A DNA stretch of 64,000 nucleotides from a bacterium 336/3 (GTDB lineage Bacteria > Bacteroidota > Bacteroidia > Cytophagales > Thermonemataceae), in contig LJIE01000001.1 in the NCBI GenBank assembly GCA_001281695.1, positions 874,107-938,106 of the forward strand. The letters are read 5' to 3'. Position 1 is the first letter of the stretch. Each line of letters begins with the position of its first letter. The notes under the pieces are model-generated. The model searched no databases. It saw nothing but the letters and a program-made list of their open reading frames with translations, and was not told the DNA's origin. Shown one piece after another: positions 27,414 through 35,467 of the stretch. Made by a program: the position numbers and the translations under genes.

Positions 27414-27449
27414 GGGAAATTAAAATATAAATTCATCTTTTAATTTCCC
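27414..27449 (-). promoter_or_regulatory. 12-bp inverted repeat abutting the DUF2459 start codon
   Basis: GGGAAATTAAAA (27414-27425) and TTTTAATTTCCC (27438-27449) are perfect complements with a 12-base loop. The arm touches the ATG (27411-27413) directly, so in RNA the hairpin would cover the ribosome-landing site. In DNA it would be a protein-binding palindrome at the promoter or leader. It also stands 42 bases after the previous minus-strand gene, so a terminator is an alternative. Confidence 0.5.
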
Positions 27450-27490
27450 AATAGAAAAAAAGTAACCCAATAAAGGCTAAAAATAAATTT

Positions 27491-27703
27491 TTATTCTGCT
27501 CGTTTTACAGGGCAAGTAGAAAGTCCAAAAATACTATATAAAGGGCAAAAGCCTATTGCACTTGTTAAACTAAATACTCCAGCTAAAACTAACAAAATAA
27601 TACCCAAAGTACCAGTAACAATATTGGTAAAATATAGAGCTACAAAAATAGTAGCAATCACCAAACGGATGATTTTATCAGCAGAACCTACATTCTTTTT
27701 CAT
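27491..27703 (-). CDS. DUF2892 (YgaP-type) membrane protein
   Basis: A 70-residue inner-membrane protein: MKKNVGSADKIIRLVIATIF is the family start, two membrane helices follow (about 11-28 and 33-53), then GFCPLYSIFGLSTCPVK with two conserved Cys. In other proteins this module follows a rhodanese domain; here it is free-standing. The open frame goes further upstream to 27886, but the family start is the ATG at 27703. Exact role unknown. Confidence 0.88.
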   Translation of the reverse strand: MKKNVGSADKIIRLVIATIFVALYFTNIVTGTLGIILLVLAGVFSLTSAIGFCPLYSIFGLSTCPVKRAE

Positions 27704-27714
27704 AATAGTAGAAA

Positions 27715-27807
27715 TTAAGACGTGAAATATTGAATACTTAATACAATAAGAGAAACAAGTAAAATGCAAATCAGACAGACCAATATGAATTTGAAAGCTT
27801 TTGTCAT
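27715..27807 (-). CDS. Possible 30-residue single-span membrane peptide
   Basis: An ATG-to-TAA frame coding a basic start (MTKAFKF) followed by about 18 hydrophobic residues (ILVCLICILLVSLIVLSI) and a short tail. It ends 11 bases before the DUF2892 start on the same strand. The composition is that of a real micro membrane protein, but at 30 residues chance cannot be excluded and no family is known to me. Confidence 0.35.
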   Translation of the reverse strand: MTKAFKFILVCLICILLVSLIVLSIQYFTS

Positions 27808-27888
27808 GGATTGTATGATATAAAGATAGATGTTTGAACATCATAAAAACATGAAAAAAAGTAAGGAATGCTATGATTATAGTCATAA

Positions 27889-27914
27889 AAAAAGCCTCCT
27901 AAATGGAGGCTTAC
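27889..27914 (-). terminator. Terminator of the small exported-protein gene
   Basis: AAGCCTCC (27894-27901), loop TAAAT, GGAGGCTT (27907-27914); on the minus strand a T-run follows. It stands 20 bases after the stop of the gene at 27934-28335. Confidence 0.88.
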
Positions 27915-27933
27915 TTATCTTGAAATATGCAAA

Positions 27934-28335
27934 TTATTTTTTACCACTAAAGTTCCATGTTTTTGTACCTGCTACAATAGCGATGTCTAGAGAGTTTTGT
28001 GAAAGAGTAATACCAGCTACTTCACCTTTTACATGGGTTGCAATATAAGTTCCTTTAGAAGTAAGTTGAAAACTAATATTTTCTACGGGAGGTACATTTT
28101 TATTAAACTCAATGGAGTAAGTGTTTTTTCCTGTTTCTACTATATTAGCTATTCCAGTACCACTGGCACTTATCATTTTAGAACCTCCATAGTTTAAATC
28201 ACCTTTAAATTTTCCCAGCATGGTTGAAGGTAACTTGGCTGGTACAATGCTCATTTGAAACGAGACAGATACAATGCTTACCAAAAAAGCAAATATAATA
28301 ATCTGTGAAATGGAATGTTGCTTAGATACTTTCAT
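27934..28335 (-). CDS. Small exported protein of unknown function
   Basis: Protein of 133 residues with an N-terminal signal or anchor helix (about 11-28, IIIFAFLVSIVSVSF). The rest is rich in alternating beta-strand patterns, Gly and Thr, ending in TKTWNFSGKK. There are no Cys residues and no lipobox. It resembles a small beta-sandwich or lipocalin-like secreted protein, but I recognise no family. It has its own terminator and lies 136 bases downstream of the dnaJ end on the same strand. Confidence 0.65.
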   Translation of the reverse strand: MKVSKQHSISQIIIFAFLVSIVSVSFQMSIVPAKLPSTMLGKFKGDLNYGGSKMISASGTGIANIVETGKNTYSIEFNKNVPPVENISFQLTSKGTYIATHVKGEVAGITLSQNSLDIAIVAGTKTWNFSGKK

Positions 28336-28440
28336 AAAATTCGAGATTTAGTGATATACATGCTCATTCATGTTTACGACTAAAAAAGAAAATGGTTGTA
28401 TCTTTTACATAATTTATTTGGGATAATGGTATGATAATAA

Positions 28441-28467
28441 AAAAGCCTCCAAATAGAGGAGGCTTTT
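28441..28467 (-). terminator. Terminator of grpE-dnaJ
   Basis: AAAAGCCTCC (28441-28450), 7-base loop, GGAGGCTTTT (28458-28467). On the minus strand it follows the dnaJ stop by 4 bases. The GCCTCC/GGAGGC core is the same as in the terminator at 27889-27914. Confidence 0.9.
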
Positions 28468-28471
28468 AATG

Positions 28472-29626
28472 TTATTGAAAAAATTCTTTCATTTTTTCAA
28501 AGAAACTTTTTTCACTTTTATCTGGGGATGGCATAAAATTTTTAGAATTTCGGAGTTTTTCTAAAATAATTTTTTCATCTGGAGTTAATTTTTTTGGTGT
28601 CCAAATATTGATATGTACCAATTGATCACCACGCTCATATCTCTGAATATCTTTTACTCCTTTTCCTTTAAGCCTTAAAATCTTGCCACTTTGAGTGCCT
28701 GGCTCTATTTTGATTTTCACTTTACCATCAATAGTGGGAACTTCTACAGATGCTCCAAGAGCTGCGTCTACAAAACTGATATATAAATCGTATATAATAT
28801 TGCTACCATCACGTTTGAGTTGTTCGTCTTCAGCTTCTTCAATTACTACATATAAATCTCCATATTGTCCACCACGCTGAGGATAATTTCCTTTTCCAGC
28901 AATAGAAAGTTGCATACCTTCCATCACACCAGCAGGCACACGAATAGGAATGATTTCCTCTTCTAATACTCGTCCTTCACCTACACAAACATCACATTTT
29001 TGACTAATTATTTTTCCAGTACCTTCGCAAGTAGGACAAGTGGCTGTACTTATCATCTGACCAAGCATGGTGTTAGTAACTCTTCTTACTTGCCCTGTGC
29101 CTCCACAAGTTCCACAATTTTGTAGAGAAACTCCATTTTTGGAACCATTGCCATTACATGACTTACAAGCTACATGACGTTTTACTTTTATTTTCTTTTC
29201 TGAACCTTCAGCTACTTCTTGTAGGGTAAGCTTGAGTTTAATACGTAAATTTGTTCCTCTTCTCATGGTTGCACCTCTTCCACCTCCACCTCCGAAAAAA
29301 CTTTCAAAACCACTCCCTCCGCCAAAAATATCACTAAATCTAGAGAAAATATCTTCCATATCCATACCTCCACCAAAATCTCCATATCCAGCTCCACCAG
29401 CTCCTAAACCTCCATGTCCAAACTGATCATAACGTTTGCGTTTTTCTGTATCTGAAAGAACTTCATAGGCTTCTGCAGCTTCTTTAAATTTCTCTTCAGC
29501 CTCATGATTACCAGGGTTTTTATCTGGATGATATTTGATAGCAAGTTGGCGATATGCTTTTTTTAATTCTTCGGGTGTAGCTGTACGTGCTACCCCTAAT
29601 ATTTCATAATAATCTCTCTTTGCCAT
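28472..29626 (-). CDS. dnaJ: Chaperone DnaJ
   Basis: Full-length type I Hsp40 of 384 residues and co-chaperone of DnaK. The J domain is residues 1-70 with the HPD tripeptide in KYHPDKN. A Gly/Phe-rich linker follows (about 72-125), then the zinc-binding domain with four CxxCxGxG units ([32 protein letters not shown], about 150-220). The C-terminal substrate-binding domains complete it. It lies 9 bases after grpE on the same strand; dnaK is not in the window. Confidence 0.97.
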   Translation of the reverse strand: MAKRDYYEILGVARTATPEELKKAYRQLAIKYHPDKNPGNHEAEEKFKEAAEAYEVLSDTEKRKRYDQFGHGGLGAGGAGYGDFGGGMDMEDIFSRFSDIFGGGSGFESFFGGGGGRGATMRRGTNLRIKLKLTLQEVAEGSEKKIKVKRHVACKSCNGNGSKNGVSLQNCGTCGGTGQVRRVTNTMLGQMISTATCPTCEGTGKIISQKCDVCVGEGRVLEEEIIPIRVPAGVMEGMQLSIAGKGNYPQRGGQYGDLYVVIEEAEDEQLKRDGSNIIYDLYISFVDAALGASVEVPTIDGKVKIKIEPGTQSGKILRLKGKGVKDIQRYERGDQLVHINIWTPKKLTPDEKIILEKLRNSKNFMPSPDKSEKSFFEKMKEFFQ

Positions 29627-29635
29627 AGTTGTATT

Positions 29636-30226
29636 TTAGTTTCCTATTACTACTTTGGCAAAACGAACTACTTTTTCGCCTAAATAATAACCTTTTTCTA
29701 CTGTATCAATCACTTTACCTTTCAGTTCTTCGGATGGGGCAGGTACTTGAGCAATGGCTTCATGCTTGTCTGGGTCAAAATCTTGCCCATTAGACTCCAT
29801 CACCACCAAGCTTTGTTTTTCTAAGAATTTAGAAAACTTCTGATAAATCAAGTTAACACCTTCTTTTGCTGTTTCTATTTTTAATTCAGGAGTTTCAAAA
29901 GATTTGAGGGCTCTTTCAAAATCATCAAATACTGGCAGAATATCTGTCAGTAATTTGGCATTGGCTTGCTCTAAAAAATCTATTTTTTCTTTAGCTGTTC
30001 TGCGTCTAAAATTTTCAAAATCAGCGTACAATCTCAAATAAGAATCTTTTTGTTCAGCTAAATTTTTCTCTAGCAAACGTACTTTTTCTTCTAAAGAAGC
30101 AGAAGCATTGTCCTGATTTTTTACTTCTTCTGTTTTTTCTTCAGGAGTTGTATTTTCTTTTGATTCTTGAGGAGTTTCTTCTCCTACTTTAGTTTCTTTA
30201 AGTTCGTCTTGATTCATATTTTCCAT
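29636..30226 (-). CDS. grpE: Nucleotide exchange factor GrpE
   Basis: Exchange factor for DnaK, about 196 residues. A Glu-rich disordered start (with EETPQESKENTTPEEKTEE) leads into a long helix (LEEKVRLLEKNLAEQKDSYLRLYADFENFRRR) and the C-terminal beta domain. The GrpE signature is seen in VLPVFDDFERAL and the end motif VEKGYYLGEKVVRFAKVVIG. The frame opens at 30271, but the ATG at 30226 (or 30217) gives a normal N-terminus. It is first gene of the grpE-dnaJ pair. Confidence 0.95.
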   Translation of the reverse strand: MENMNQDELKETKVGEETPQESKENTTPEEKTEEVKNQDNASASLEEKVRLLEKNLAEQKDSYLRLYADFENFRRRTAKEKIDFLEQANAKLLTDILPVFDDFERALKSFETPELKIETAKEGVNLIYQKFSKFLEKQSLVVMESNGQDFDPDKHEAIAQVPAPSEELKGKVIDTVEKGYYLGEKVVRFAKVVIGN

Positions 30227-30265
30227 AAAAATAAATAGCTTTTGAGATGCAATTATCAATTTTTT

Positions 30266-30295
30266 TGCCAAAGGTTTTTTATGACAGAATGGCAG
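30266..30295 (-). promoter_or_regulatory. Candidate promoter/operator of grpE-dnaJ
   Basis: On the minus strand CTGCCATTCTGTCAT is followed by AACCTTTGGCA. AACCTTTG differs from the -7 consensus by one base, and TGCCA/TGGCA form a short inverted repeat around it. The TSS would fall about 35 bases before the chosen start. Use as a heat-shock control site is a guess from its position. Confidence 0.3.
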
Positions 30296-30504
30296 TGTGT
30301 TTTATTGTTTTTTATCTGTGAATGCTACGATTATAAGCCCTAAAATTATGCATTTAACAAATAGAAATAAAAGGAAAATTTTTCATGGCAAATAGTTTTA
30401 GAAATCGGATTAGACGAAAATTTAAAAAACTTTCACCGAATAATTTGTAAAACTGATGGAGATGTTTGGTTGATATACCTAATTTAATTTTTAGAAAGAA
30501 AACT

Positions 30505-30536
30505 GATGATTTTCTTTGGTGCGTCATCAAAGAAAA
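30505..30536 (+). promoter_or_regulatory. Two mutually exclusive hairpins just before the ABC transporter start
   Basis: TTTTCTTTG (30510-30518) pairs perfectly with CAAAGAAAA (30528-30536). GATGA (30505-30509) can instead pair with TCATC (30524-30528), which shares one base with the second arm and encloses the first arm of the other hairpin. The ATG is 6 bases further on. Such a layout could switch access to the start codon. Confidence 0.35.
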
Positions 30537-30542
30537 AAAATT

Positions 30543-31439
30543 ATGAATGCCATAGAAATTAAGAATTTAGGTTATCAGTTTTCAAAAGACAATGTTATTC
30601 TTCAAAATATTAGCTTGTGTATTCCTGAAGGGAGTATTTATGGTTTTTTAGGACCTAACGGAGCAGGTAAAACCACTACTCTTCGACTTATTTTAGGTTT
30701 ACTTAAAAAGCAAAATGGAGATATTTCTGTTTTGGGTAAAGTTTTAGAAAAGAATAGGATAGAAGTATTGAGAGAAATAGGCTCTCTGATAGAAATGCCT
30801 TCTATTTATAGCCATTTAACAGCAAAAGAAAATTTGGAAATTTGGCGAAGGATTTATCAATGCCCTAAGAATAGAATAGAAGAAGTCTTAAAACTTGTTG
30901 GACTCGAAAATGTGGGTTTGAAAAAAACAGGACAGTTTTCTTTGGGAATGAAACAACGTATGGGAATTGCTATTGCCCTTTTGCATCATCCGAAACTACT
31001 TATTTTAGATGAACCCACCAATGGTTTAGACCCTAATGGGATGATAGAAATGAGAGACTTGTTGAAAAACCTGAATAAAAATTATGGAATAACTATCCTG
31101 ATTTCAAGTCATTTACTTTCAGAAATGGAAAAAATGACCACTCATATTGGAGTGATTCATCAGGGCACAATGAGATTTGAAGGGACATTGGATGAGTTTT
31201 TCAAATTGCGAAGTGTGTCGAATAACGTTCGTCTCAGAACAAATGCTCTTGCTAAAGCAACCGAATTGCTTACAAATTATGCTTTTAGTGTACAGGACAA
31301 TACAATTGAGGTGAAAATCCAGAATGAATTAGAAGTTGCTTCTATTGTAAAAATGCTTGTTACACACGATATAGCTGTTTACGAGGCAACTACAAATCAA
31401 AATAATATAGAAACGGTATTTATGAACCTTATAAACTAA
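30543..31439 (+). CDS. ABC transporter ATP-binding protein (BcrA/lantibiotic-export type)
   Basis: ATPase subunit of 298 residues. Walker A is GPNGAGKTT (about 36-44), the Q-loop region follows, the signature is FSLGMKQRMGIA and Walker B is LLILDEPTNGLDPNGM with the switch His in SSHLLSEM. The C-terminal part has the domain seen in BcrA-like subunits of bacitracin or lantibiotic immunity transporters. The open frame starts 27 bases earlier at a GTG, but the ATG at 30543 is preferred. The permease follows after 6 bases and a two-component pair after that, a common arrangement in peptide-antibiotic response modules. Confidence 0.92.
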   Translation: MNAIEIKNLGYQFSKDNVILQNISLCIPEGSIYGFLGPNGAGKTTTLRLILGLLKKQNGDISVLGKVLEKNRIEVLREIGSLIEMPSIYSHLTAKENLEIWRRIYQCPKNRIEEVLKLVGLENVGLKKTGQFSLGMKQRMGIAIALLHHPKLLILDEPTNGLDPNGMIEMRDLLKNLNKNYGITILISSHLLSEMEKMTTHIGVIHQGTMRFEGTLDEFFKLRSVSNNVRLRTNALAKATELLTNYAFSVQDNTIEVKIQNELEVASIVKMLVTHDIAVYEATTNQNNIETVFMNLIN

Positions 31440-31445
31440 AAAATT

Positions 31446-32345
31446 ATGATAAATTTTTTATATAGCTTCCAGAGCGAATGGCTCAAATTACGCAGAAGTA
31501 GTGCCTTATGGCTTACATTGGTGGGTGGATTACTGATACCTTCCATTATTTTAATAGCAAGGCTTGTTCGTTATAAGCAAACTATTCAAGAAAACTCTTT
31601 AGAACAAGTATGGTTTATATTGTTCAATCGTTGTTGGGAGAATATGGCAATATTGGTTTTACCTGTTGGGATTATTTTAGTAGCAAGCCTTATTCATCAG
31701 ATAGAGTACCGAAACAACGCATGGAAACAAGTACTTACCTCTCCTCAAAGCCTCCATACTATTTTCTGGTCAAAATACTTGGTTGTATTTATCATGCTTT
31801 TTGGTTTTTTTGTACTATTGAATATAGGGATTTACTTAACAGGTATTGTTCCTACATTGCTTTATGCTTCTGTTCCTTTTCCTAAAGGAGAATTTCCTAT
31901 CAAAATATTTATGGAGAAAAATCTGTATTTTATGTTGGGAATATTGCCTATTTTGGGTTTTCAATACCTTTTGAGCTTACATATTAAAAATTTTATTGTA
32001 TCAATTGGAGTAGGCTTTGTATTACTGATAGCTTCATTGATAGGCATTGGTTGGGAACATAATTATATATTGCCATACAATTATGCAGCTATTGAACATT
32101 TAATGGGTAATAAACATCTTCTTCTCCAAAATAATATCAGAAGTTGGGCTGTAAGCTATTTTTTCTTAGCTACAATTTTGAGTTATGTGTTGTTTTTATT
32201 TAGAAATCAGGATTTAAGATTACATTATGGTAAAGTATTAAAAATTGTTTTAATATTAAATTTATTGTGGATGATATCCATTTGGGGATTAAATACCAAG
32301 AAAAATGCTGCCAATAAATTGAGTATGTTGGTAAATAAACAATAG
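31446..32345 (+). CDS. ABC-2 type permease subunit
   Basis: Membrane protein of 299 residues with about six segments (near 20-38, 62-84, 110-135, 160-180, 186-205, 238-256, the last near 262-280). The start FQSEWLKLRRSSALWLTLVGG is typical of lantibiotic-type ABC permeases (MutG/BcrB-like). It pairs with the ATPase just upstream. Export of, or protection from, a membrane-active peptide is the usual role; the substrate is unknown. Confidence 0.85.
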   Translation: MINFLYSFQSEWLKLRRSSALWLTLVGGLLIPSIILIARLVRYKQTIQENSLEQVWFILFNRCWENMAILVLPVGIILVASLIHQIEYRNNAWKQVLTSPQSLHTIFWSKYLVVFIMLFGFFVLLNIGIYLTGIVPTLLYASVPFPKGEFPIKIFMEKNLYFMLGILPILGFQYLLSLHIKNFIVSIGVGFVLLIASLIGIGWEHNYILPYNYAAIEHLMGNKHLLLQNNIRSWAVSYFFLATILSYVLFLFRNQDLRLHYGKVLKIVLILNLLWMISIWGLNTKKNAANKLSMLVNKQ

Positions 32346-32367
32346 ATATTAAGTACATGCGTAAAAA

Positions 32368-33411
32368 ATGAAGAAAATCTTTGTTATTATTCTCAATATA
32401 GGCTACTGGCTATGTTATTTCCTTTTGTTGATGATTATTTTGCTCTTGACAGTACAACCACAAAAAGATTTTTGGCAAAAAGAAAAATACATAGCCATGA
32501 CTTTTATAGGAGTTTTTACAGTGTTACCTGCTATTATTTCTTTTTATGGAAGCTATTTTTTCTTAATTCCATTCATCAATCAGAAAAAGCATAAAAAATT
32601 TGCAATAGGAGCAGTTATCTTAACTCTTATCAGTATTACTGTTACTTTTTTTATTGTTGTGCCTTTTATCAATCCAAATTTGACATTTGAAAAAATTGTA
32701 GGTATAGCTTTGGAAGTAGGTATTATGCTAGGAGTTTTATCTGTAATTCATGGGACGTTGGGGCTTGTGGTAAAGGGTTTTATCAATTGGTATCAGGACA
32801 TTAAATGGAAAGAACAAATTACCCAAAAGAATCTTGAAATAGAATTGGCTCTCATTAAATCACAAATAGACCCTCATTTTCTTTTCAATACACTCAACAA
32901 TATTGATATTCTGATTGAAAAAGATGCCCAGCAAGCATCTTTGTACTTAAATAAACTTTCAGAAATTATGCGTTTTATGCTCTATGAAACCAAAACAGAA
33001 AGAATATCTCTCCAAAAAGAAGTAGAATACATTACAAAATACATGGATTTACAGAAAATAAGAACTTCTAATCCTAATTTTGCTATATTTTCAGTGGAAG
33101 GAAATATTCAAAAACATATAATTGCACCCATGATTTTCATTCCATTCATTGAAAATGCTTTTAAATATGCACCTGTTTTGAAAGAAGGTAATGTAATTGA
33201 AATACAGATACTTGTAAATAATAACTCAATTGATTTTTTTTGTAAAAATAAAATACAAAATATGATAGCTCAAAAAGATTTTGGAGGGTTGGGCAATGAT
33301 TTGATTCAAAAAAGATTGGAGCTTCTGTATGCGAAAAAACACACATTGGAAATAAAACAAACATATGAAAACTATGAAGTACATTTAAACATCAAAACAG
33401 ATGAAAATTAA
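32368..33411 (+). CDS. LytS-family sensor histidine kinase
   Basis: Kinase of 347 residues with four N-terminal membrane helices (about 5-30, 45-70, 80-103, 115-140) and no large extracellular domain. The phospho-acceptor box is QIDPHFLFNTLNNID with His170, followed by the His_kinase/HATPase domain with the N-box FIPFIENAFKYA and G-box FGGLGNDL. The absence of a sensor domain suggests it monitors the adjacent ABC permease or the membrane itself, as in intramembrane-sensing kinases of peptide-response modules. It overlaps the regulator gene by 11 bases. Confidence 0.92.
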   Translation: MKKIFVIILNIGYWLCYFLLLMIILLLTVQPQKDFWQKEKYIAMTFIGVFTVLPAIISFYGSYFFLIPFINQKKHKKFAIGAVILTLISITVTFFIVVPFINPNLTFEKIVGIALEVGIMLGVLSVIHGTLGLVVKGFINWYQDIKWKEQITQKNLEIELALIKSQIDPHFLFNTLNNIDILIEKDAQQASLYLNKLSEIMRFMLYETKTERISLQKEVEYITKYMDLQKIRTSNPNFAIFSVEGNIQKHIIAPMIFIPFIENAFKYAPVLKEGNVIEIQILVNNNSIDFFCKNKIQNMIAQKDFGGLGNDLIQKRLELLYAKKHTLEIKQTYENYEVHLNIKTDEN

Positions 33412-34090
33412 CTGTATTATTGTAGAGGATGAGCCTTTGGCTCAGGAAAGAGCAAAAGATTATGTCAATAAAGTTCCTTTTTTGGAGCTTCTGGGAGTAT
33501 TTGATAACGCCTTAGAGGCTTTAGGTTTTTTGAAAAATAATACTGTTGATTTACTTTTTTTAGACATCAATCTGGGTAATTTTTCGGGTATTCAACTTCT
33601 TGAAAATGCCACTATTACAAGTCAGGTTGTTTTTACAACAGCGTATCAGGAGTATGCTCTCAAGGGTTATGAGTTGCAAGTTGCTGATTATCTGCTTAAA
33701 CCTTATACATTTGAACGTTTTGTACAGGCTGTCAGTAGGGTTCAGGAGCTTGTTGGAAATAAACAAGAAAGCCTGACAAGTCAGAAAAAATTTATCTTTG
33801 TGAAAACTGAATATCGTTTGGAAAAAATTAATTTAGAGGATATTATCTATATTGAAGGCATGGATGATTATAGACAAATCCATACAACCACAAAGAAAAT
33901 CATGACACTCCAAACATTTACAGATTTGGAGAAGGAAATACCTTCAAATATTGTTTGTAGGGTTCATAAATCGTATATGGTAGCTATTGGGCATATAGAA
34001 TCCATTGAAAAAGACAGAATTAAAATAGGCAATAAACTCATTCCTATTTCGGATAGTTATCGAAAAGATTTCTTTGATTTGATAAAATAA
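33401..34090 (+). CDS. LytTR-family response regulator
   Basis: Regulator of 229 residues: receiver domain (1-115) with acidic pair in IIVEDEP, phospho-acceptor Asp55 (LLFLDINLG) and Lys in LLKPY; LytTR DNA-binding domain (about 130-229) with FVKTEYRLEKINLEDIIYIEG and the RVHKSYMV motif. Cognate partner of the kinase whose 3' end it overlaps. LytTR proteins bind pairs of direct repeats, which I could not locate with confidence in the leader before 30543. Confidence 0.94.
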   Translation: MKINCIIVEDEPLAQERAKDYVNKVPFLELLGVFDNALEALGFLKNNTVDLLFLDINLGNFSGIQLLENATITSQVVFTTAYQEYALKGYELQVADYLLKPYTFERFVQAVSRVQELVGNKQESLTSQKKFIFVKTEYRLEKINLEDIIYIEGMDDYRQIHTTTKKIMTLQTFTDLEKEIPSNIVCRVHKSYMVAIGHIESIEKDRIKIGNKLIPISDSYRKDFFDLIK

Positions 34091-34097
34091 GCATCTG

Positions 34098-35414
34098 ATG
34101 ATAAAAAAACTAAAAAATGTAGCCCTGATTGCTTTTACAGCAAATTTTCTTGCTTGCAATACTGATTCTGCAAACAAAAAATCAGAAAATGACAGTTTGC
34201 AAACTTCTGTAAAAAAGGCTGATACAGCCAAACAAAGTGAACTGTTTGATAAAAATAGCTTCAAAGATGCCAAATTGGATGAAGGGGCAAAGAAATTAGC
34301 TCAGAAGCATAATCTTTTTGCAATGGATTTGTATAAACAAATGATGGTAAAAGATTCTAATGTGTTTTTTTCTCCTACAAGTGTATATAGTATTTTGGGC
34401 GTAAATCTGCTTGCCAGCCAAGAAAAAACGAAGGCAGAACTCGAAAAACTGCTGTATACTCAGTCGGATGCAAATACAGCGAAGAATTTTTATAATCTTT
34501 TTGGGCATTTATACCAAATCAATCAGGATACAACCTACAAGTTTAATATTGCCAATGCTATTTGGGTCAATAAAGACATTTCTTTGAAAACTGAATTCAC
34601 TGATTTAATTAAAAAGAACTTTGAGTTTCAAATAAAATCAGGTGATTTTAAAAACCCAGAATTGGTAAAAGTTATCAACGAGTGGGTCAATAAAAATACA
34701 AGAGGCACAATACCTAGTATTATTGAAGCATTAGATCCTGATACCAAACTTGCCATGCTCAATGCAATTTATATGAAAGCTCCTTGGGCAGAGGCTTTTA
34801 ATGAAAATCAGACTCAGGAAAAAACATTTTATCTGAAGGGCAAAGACACCACAAAGGCTATGTTTATGCACAAATACGAAGCTAATTTGTCTTACACAGA
34901 AGACGCTTTGTGGCAGGTGGTTGAACTCCCTTACAAAAACGATAGAATTAGTATGTTTATAGCTCTTCCTAAAGTAAAAAATCAGATTCAAAATATTCAA
35001 AATCAGATAAATACAAATAAAATAGAAGCTTGGGAAAAAGCTATGAAATCCGAATTGACAAATTTGAGTATGCCTAAATTTACGATTAGAACGGATGTTA
35101 TCAATATCAGCGAATTTTTAGACAAAATGGGTGTGAAAGAAGCGTTCTCTGGTACAGCTAATTTTAAATTGATGTTTGATAATAATACAAGTATGCCACT
35201 TGGTCAAATATTTCATAAGGCATTTATCAATGTAAATGAAAAAGAAACAGAAGCCTCAGCCGTTACAATTGAATTAAAAACAGAAGAAGCCAGAGAAATA
35301 CCCATACCCAAAGAGTTTCACGCCAATCATCCATTTGTATTTTGGATAAAAGAAAAAGAAAGTGGTATGATATTGTTTATGGGCAGATTAGATAACCCAA
35401 GCCTTCAAAAATAA
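34098..35414 (+). CDS. Lipoprotein serpin (serine protease inhibitor)
   Basis: Serpin of 438 residues with a lipoprotein signal (lipobox NFLAC, Cys about residue 20), so probably held in the outer or inner membrane facing out. The serpin core begins near 65 (AMDLYKQMMVKDSNVFFSPTSVYSIL) and contains the ANAIWVN and LNAIYMKAPW strands. The reactive-centre hinge is NEKETEASAVT: P14 Thr and the small P12-P9 residues fit an inhibitor, but P15 is Glu where Gly is usual. The loop down to NHPFVFWI is about four residues longer than in antitrypsin. It starts 7 bases after the regulator gene, so it belongs to the same unit and may protect the surface from foreign proteases. Confidence 0.9.
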   Translation: MIKKLKNVALIAFTANFLACNTDSANKKSENDSLQTSVKKADTAKQSELFDKNSFKDAKLDEGAKKLAQKHNLFAMDLYKQMMVKDSNVFFSPTSVYSILGVNLLASQEKTKAELEKLLYTQSDANTAKNFYNLFGHLYQINQDTTYKFNIANAIWVNKDISLKTEFTDLIKKNFEFQIKSGDFKNPELVKVINEWVNKNTRGTIPSIIEALDPDTKLAMLNAIYMKAPWAEAFNENQTQEKTFYLKGKDTTKAMFMHKYEANLSYTEDALWQVVELPYKNDRISMFIALPKVKNQIQNIQNQINTNKIEAWEKAMKSELTNLSMPKFTIRTDVINISEFLDKMGVKEAFSGTANFKLMFDNNTSMPLGQIFHKAFINVNEKETEASAVTIELKTEEAREIPIPKEFHANHPFVFWIKEKESGMILFMGRLDNPSLQK

Positions 35415-35467
35415 ACTTTTTAGATTTTAGATAAAATCGTAAATTGCAGCCCTAAAACGTAGCTAAT

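Noticed and set aside
27715-27750. A further ECF-type promoter (CGTCT on the minus strand before DUF2892)
   Set aside because: CGTCT is present, but the AAGTA-like block is three bases too close and the A-run is missing; it also lies inside a possible small coding frame.
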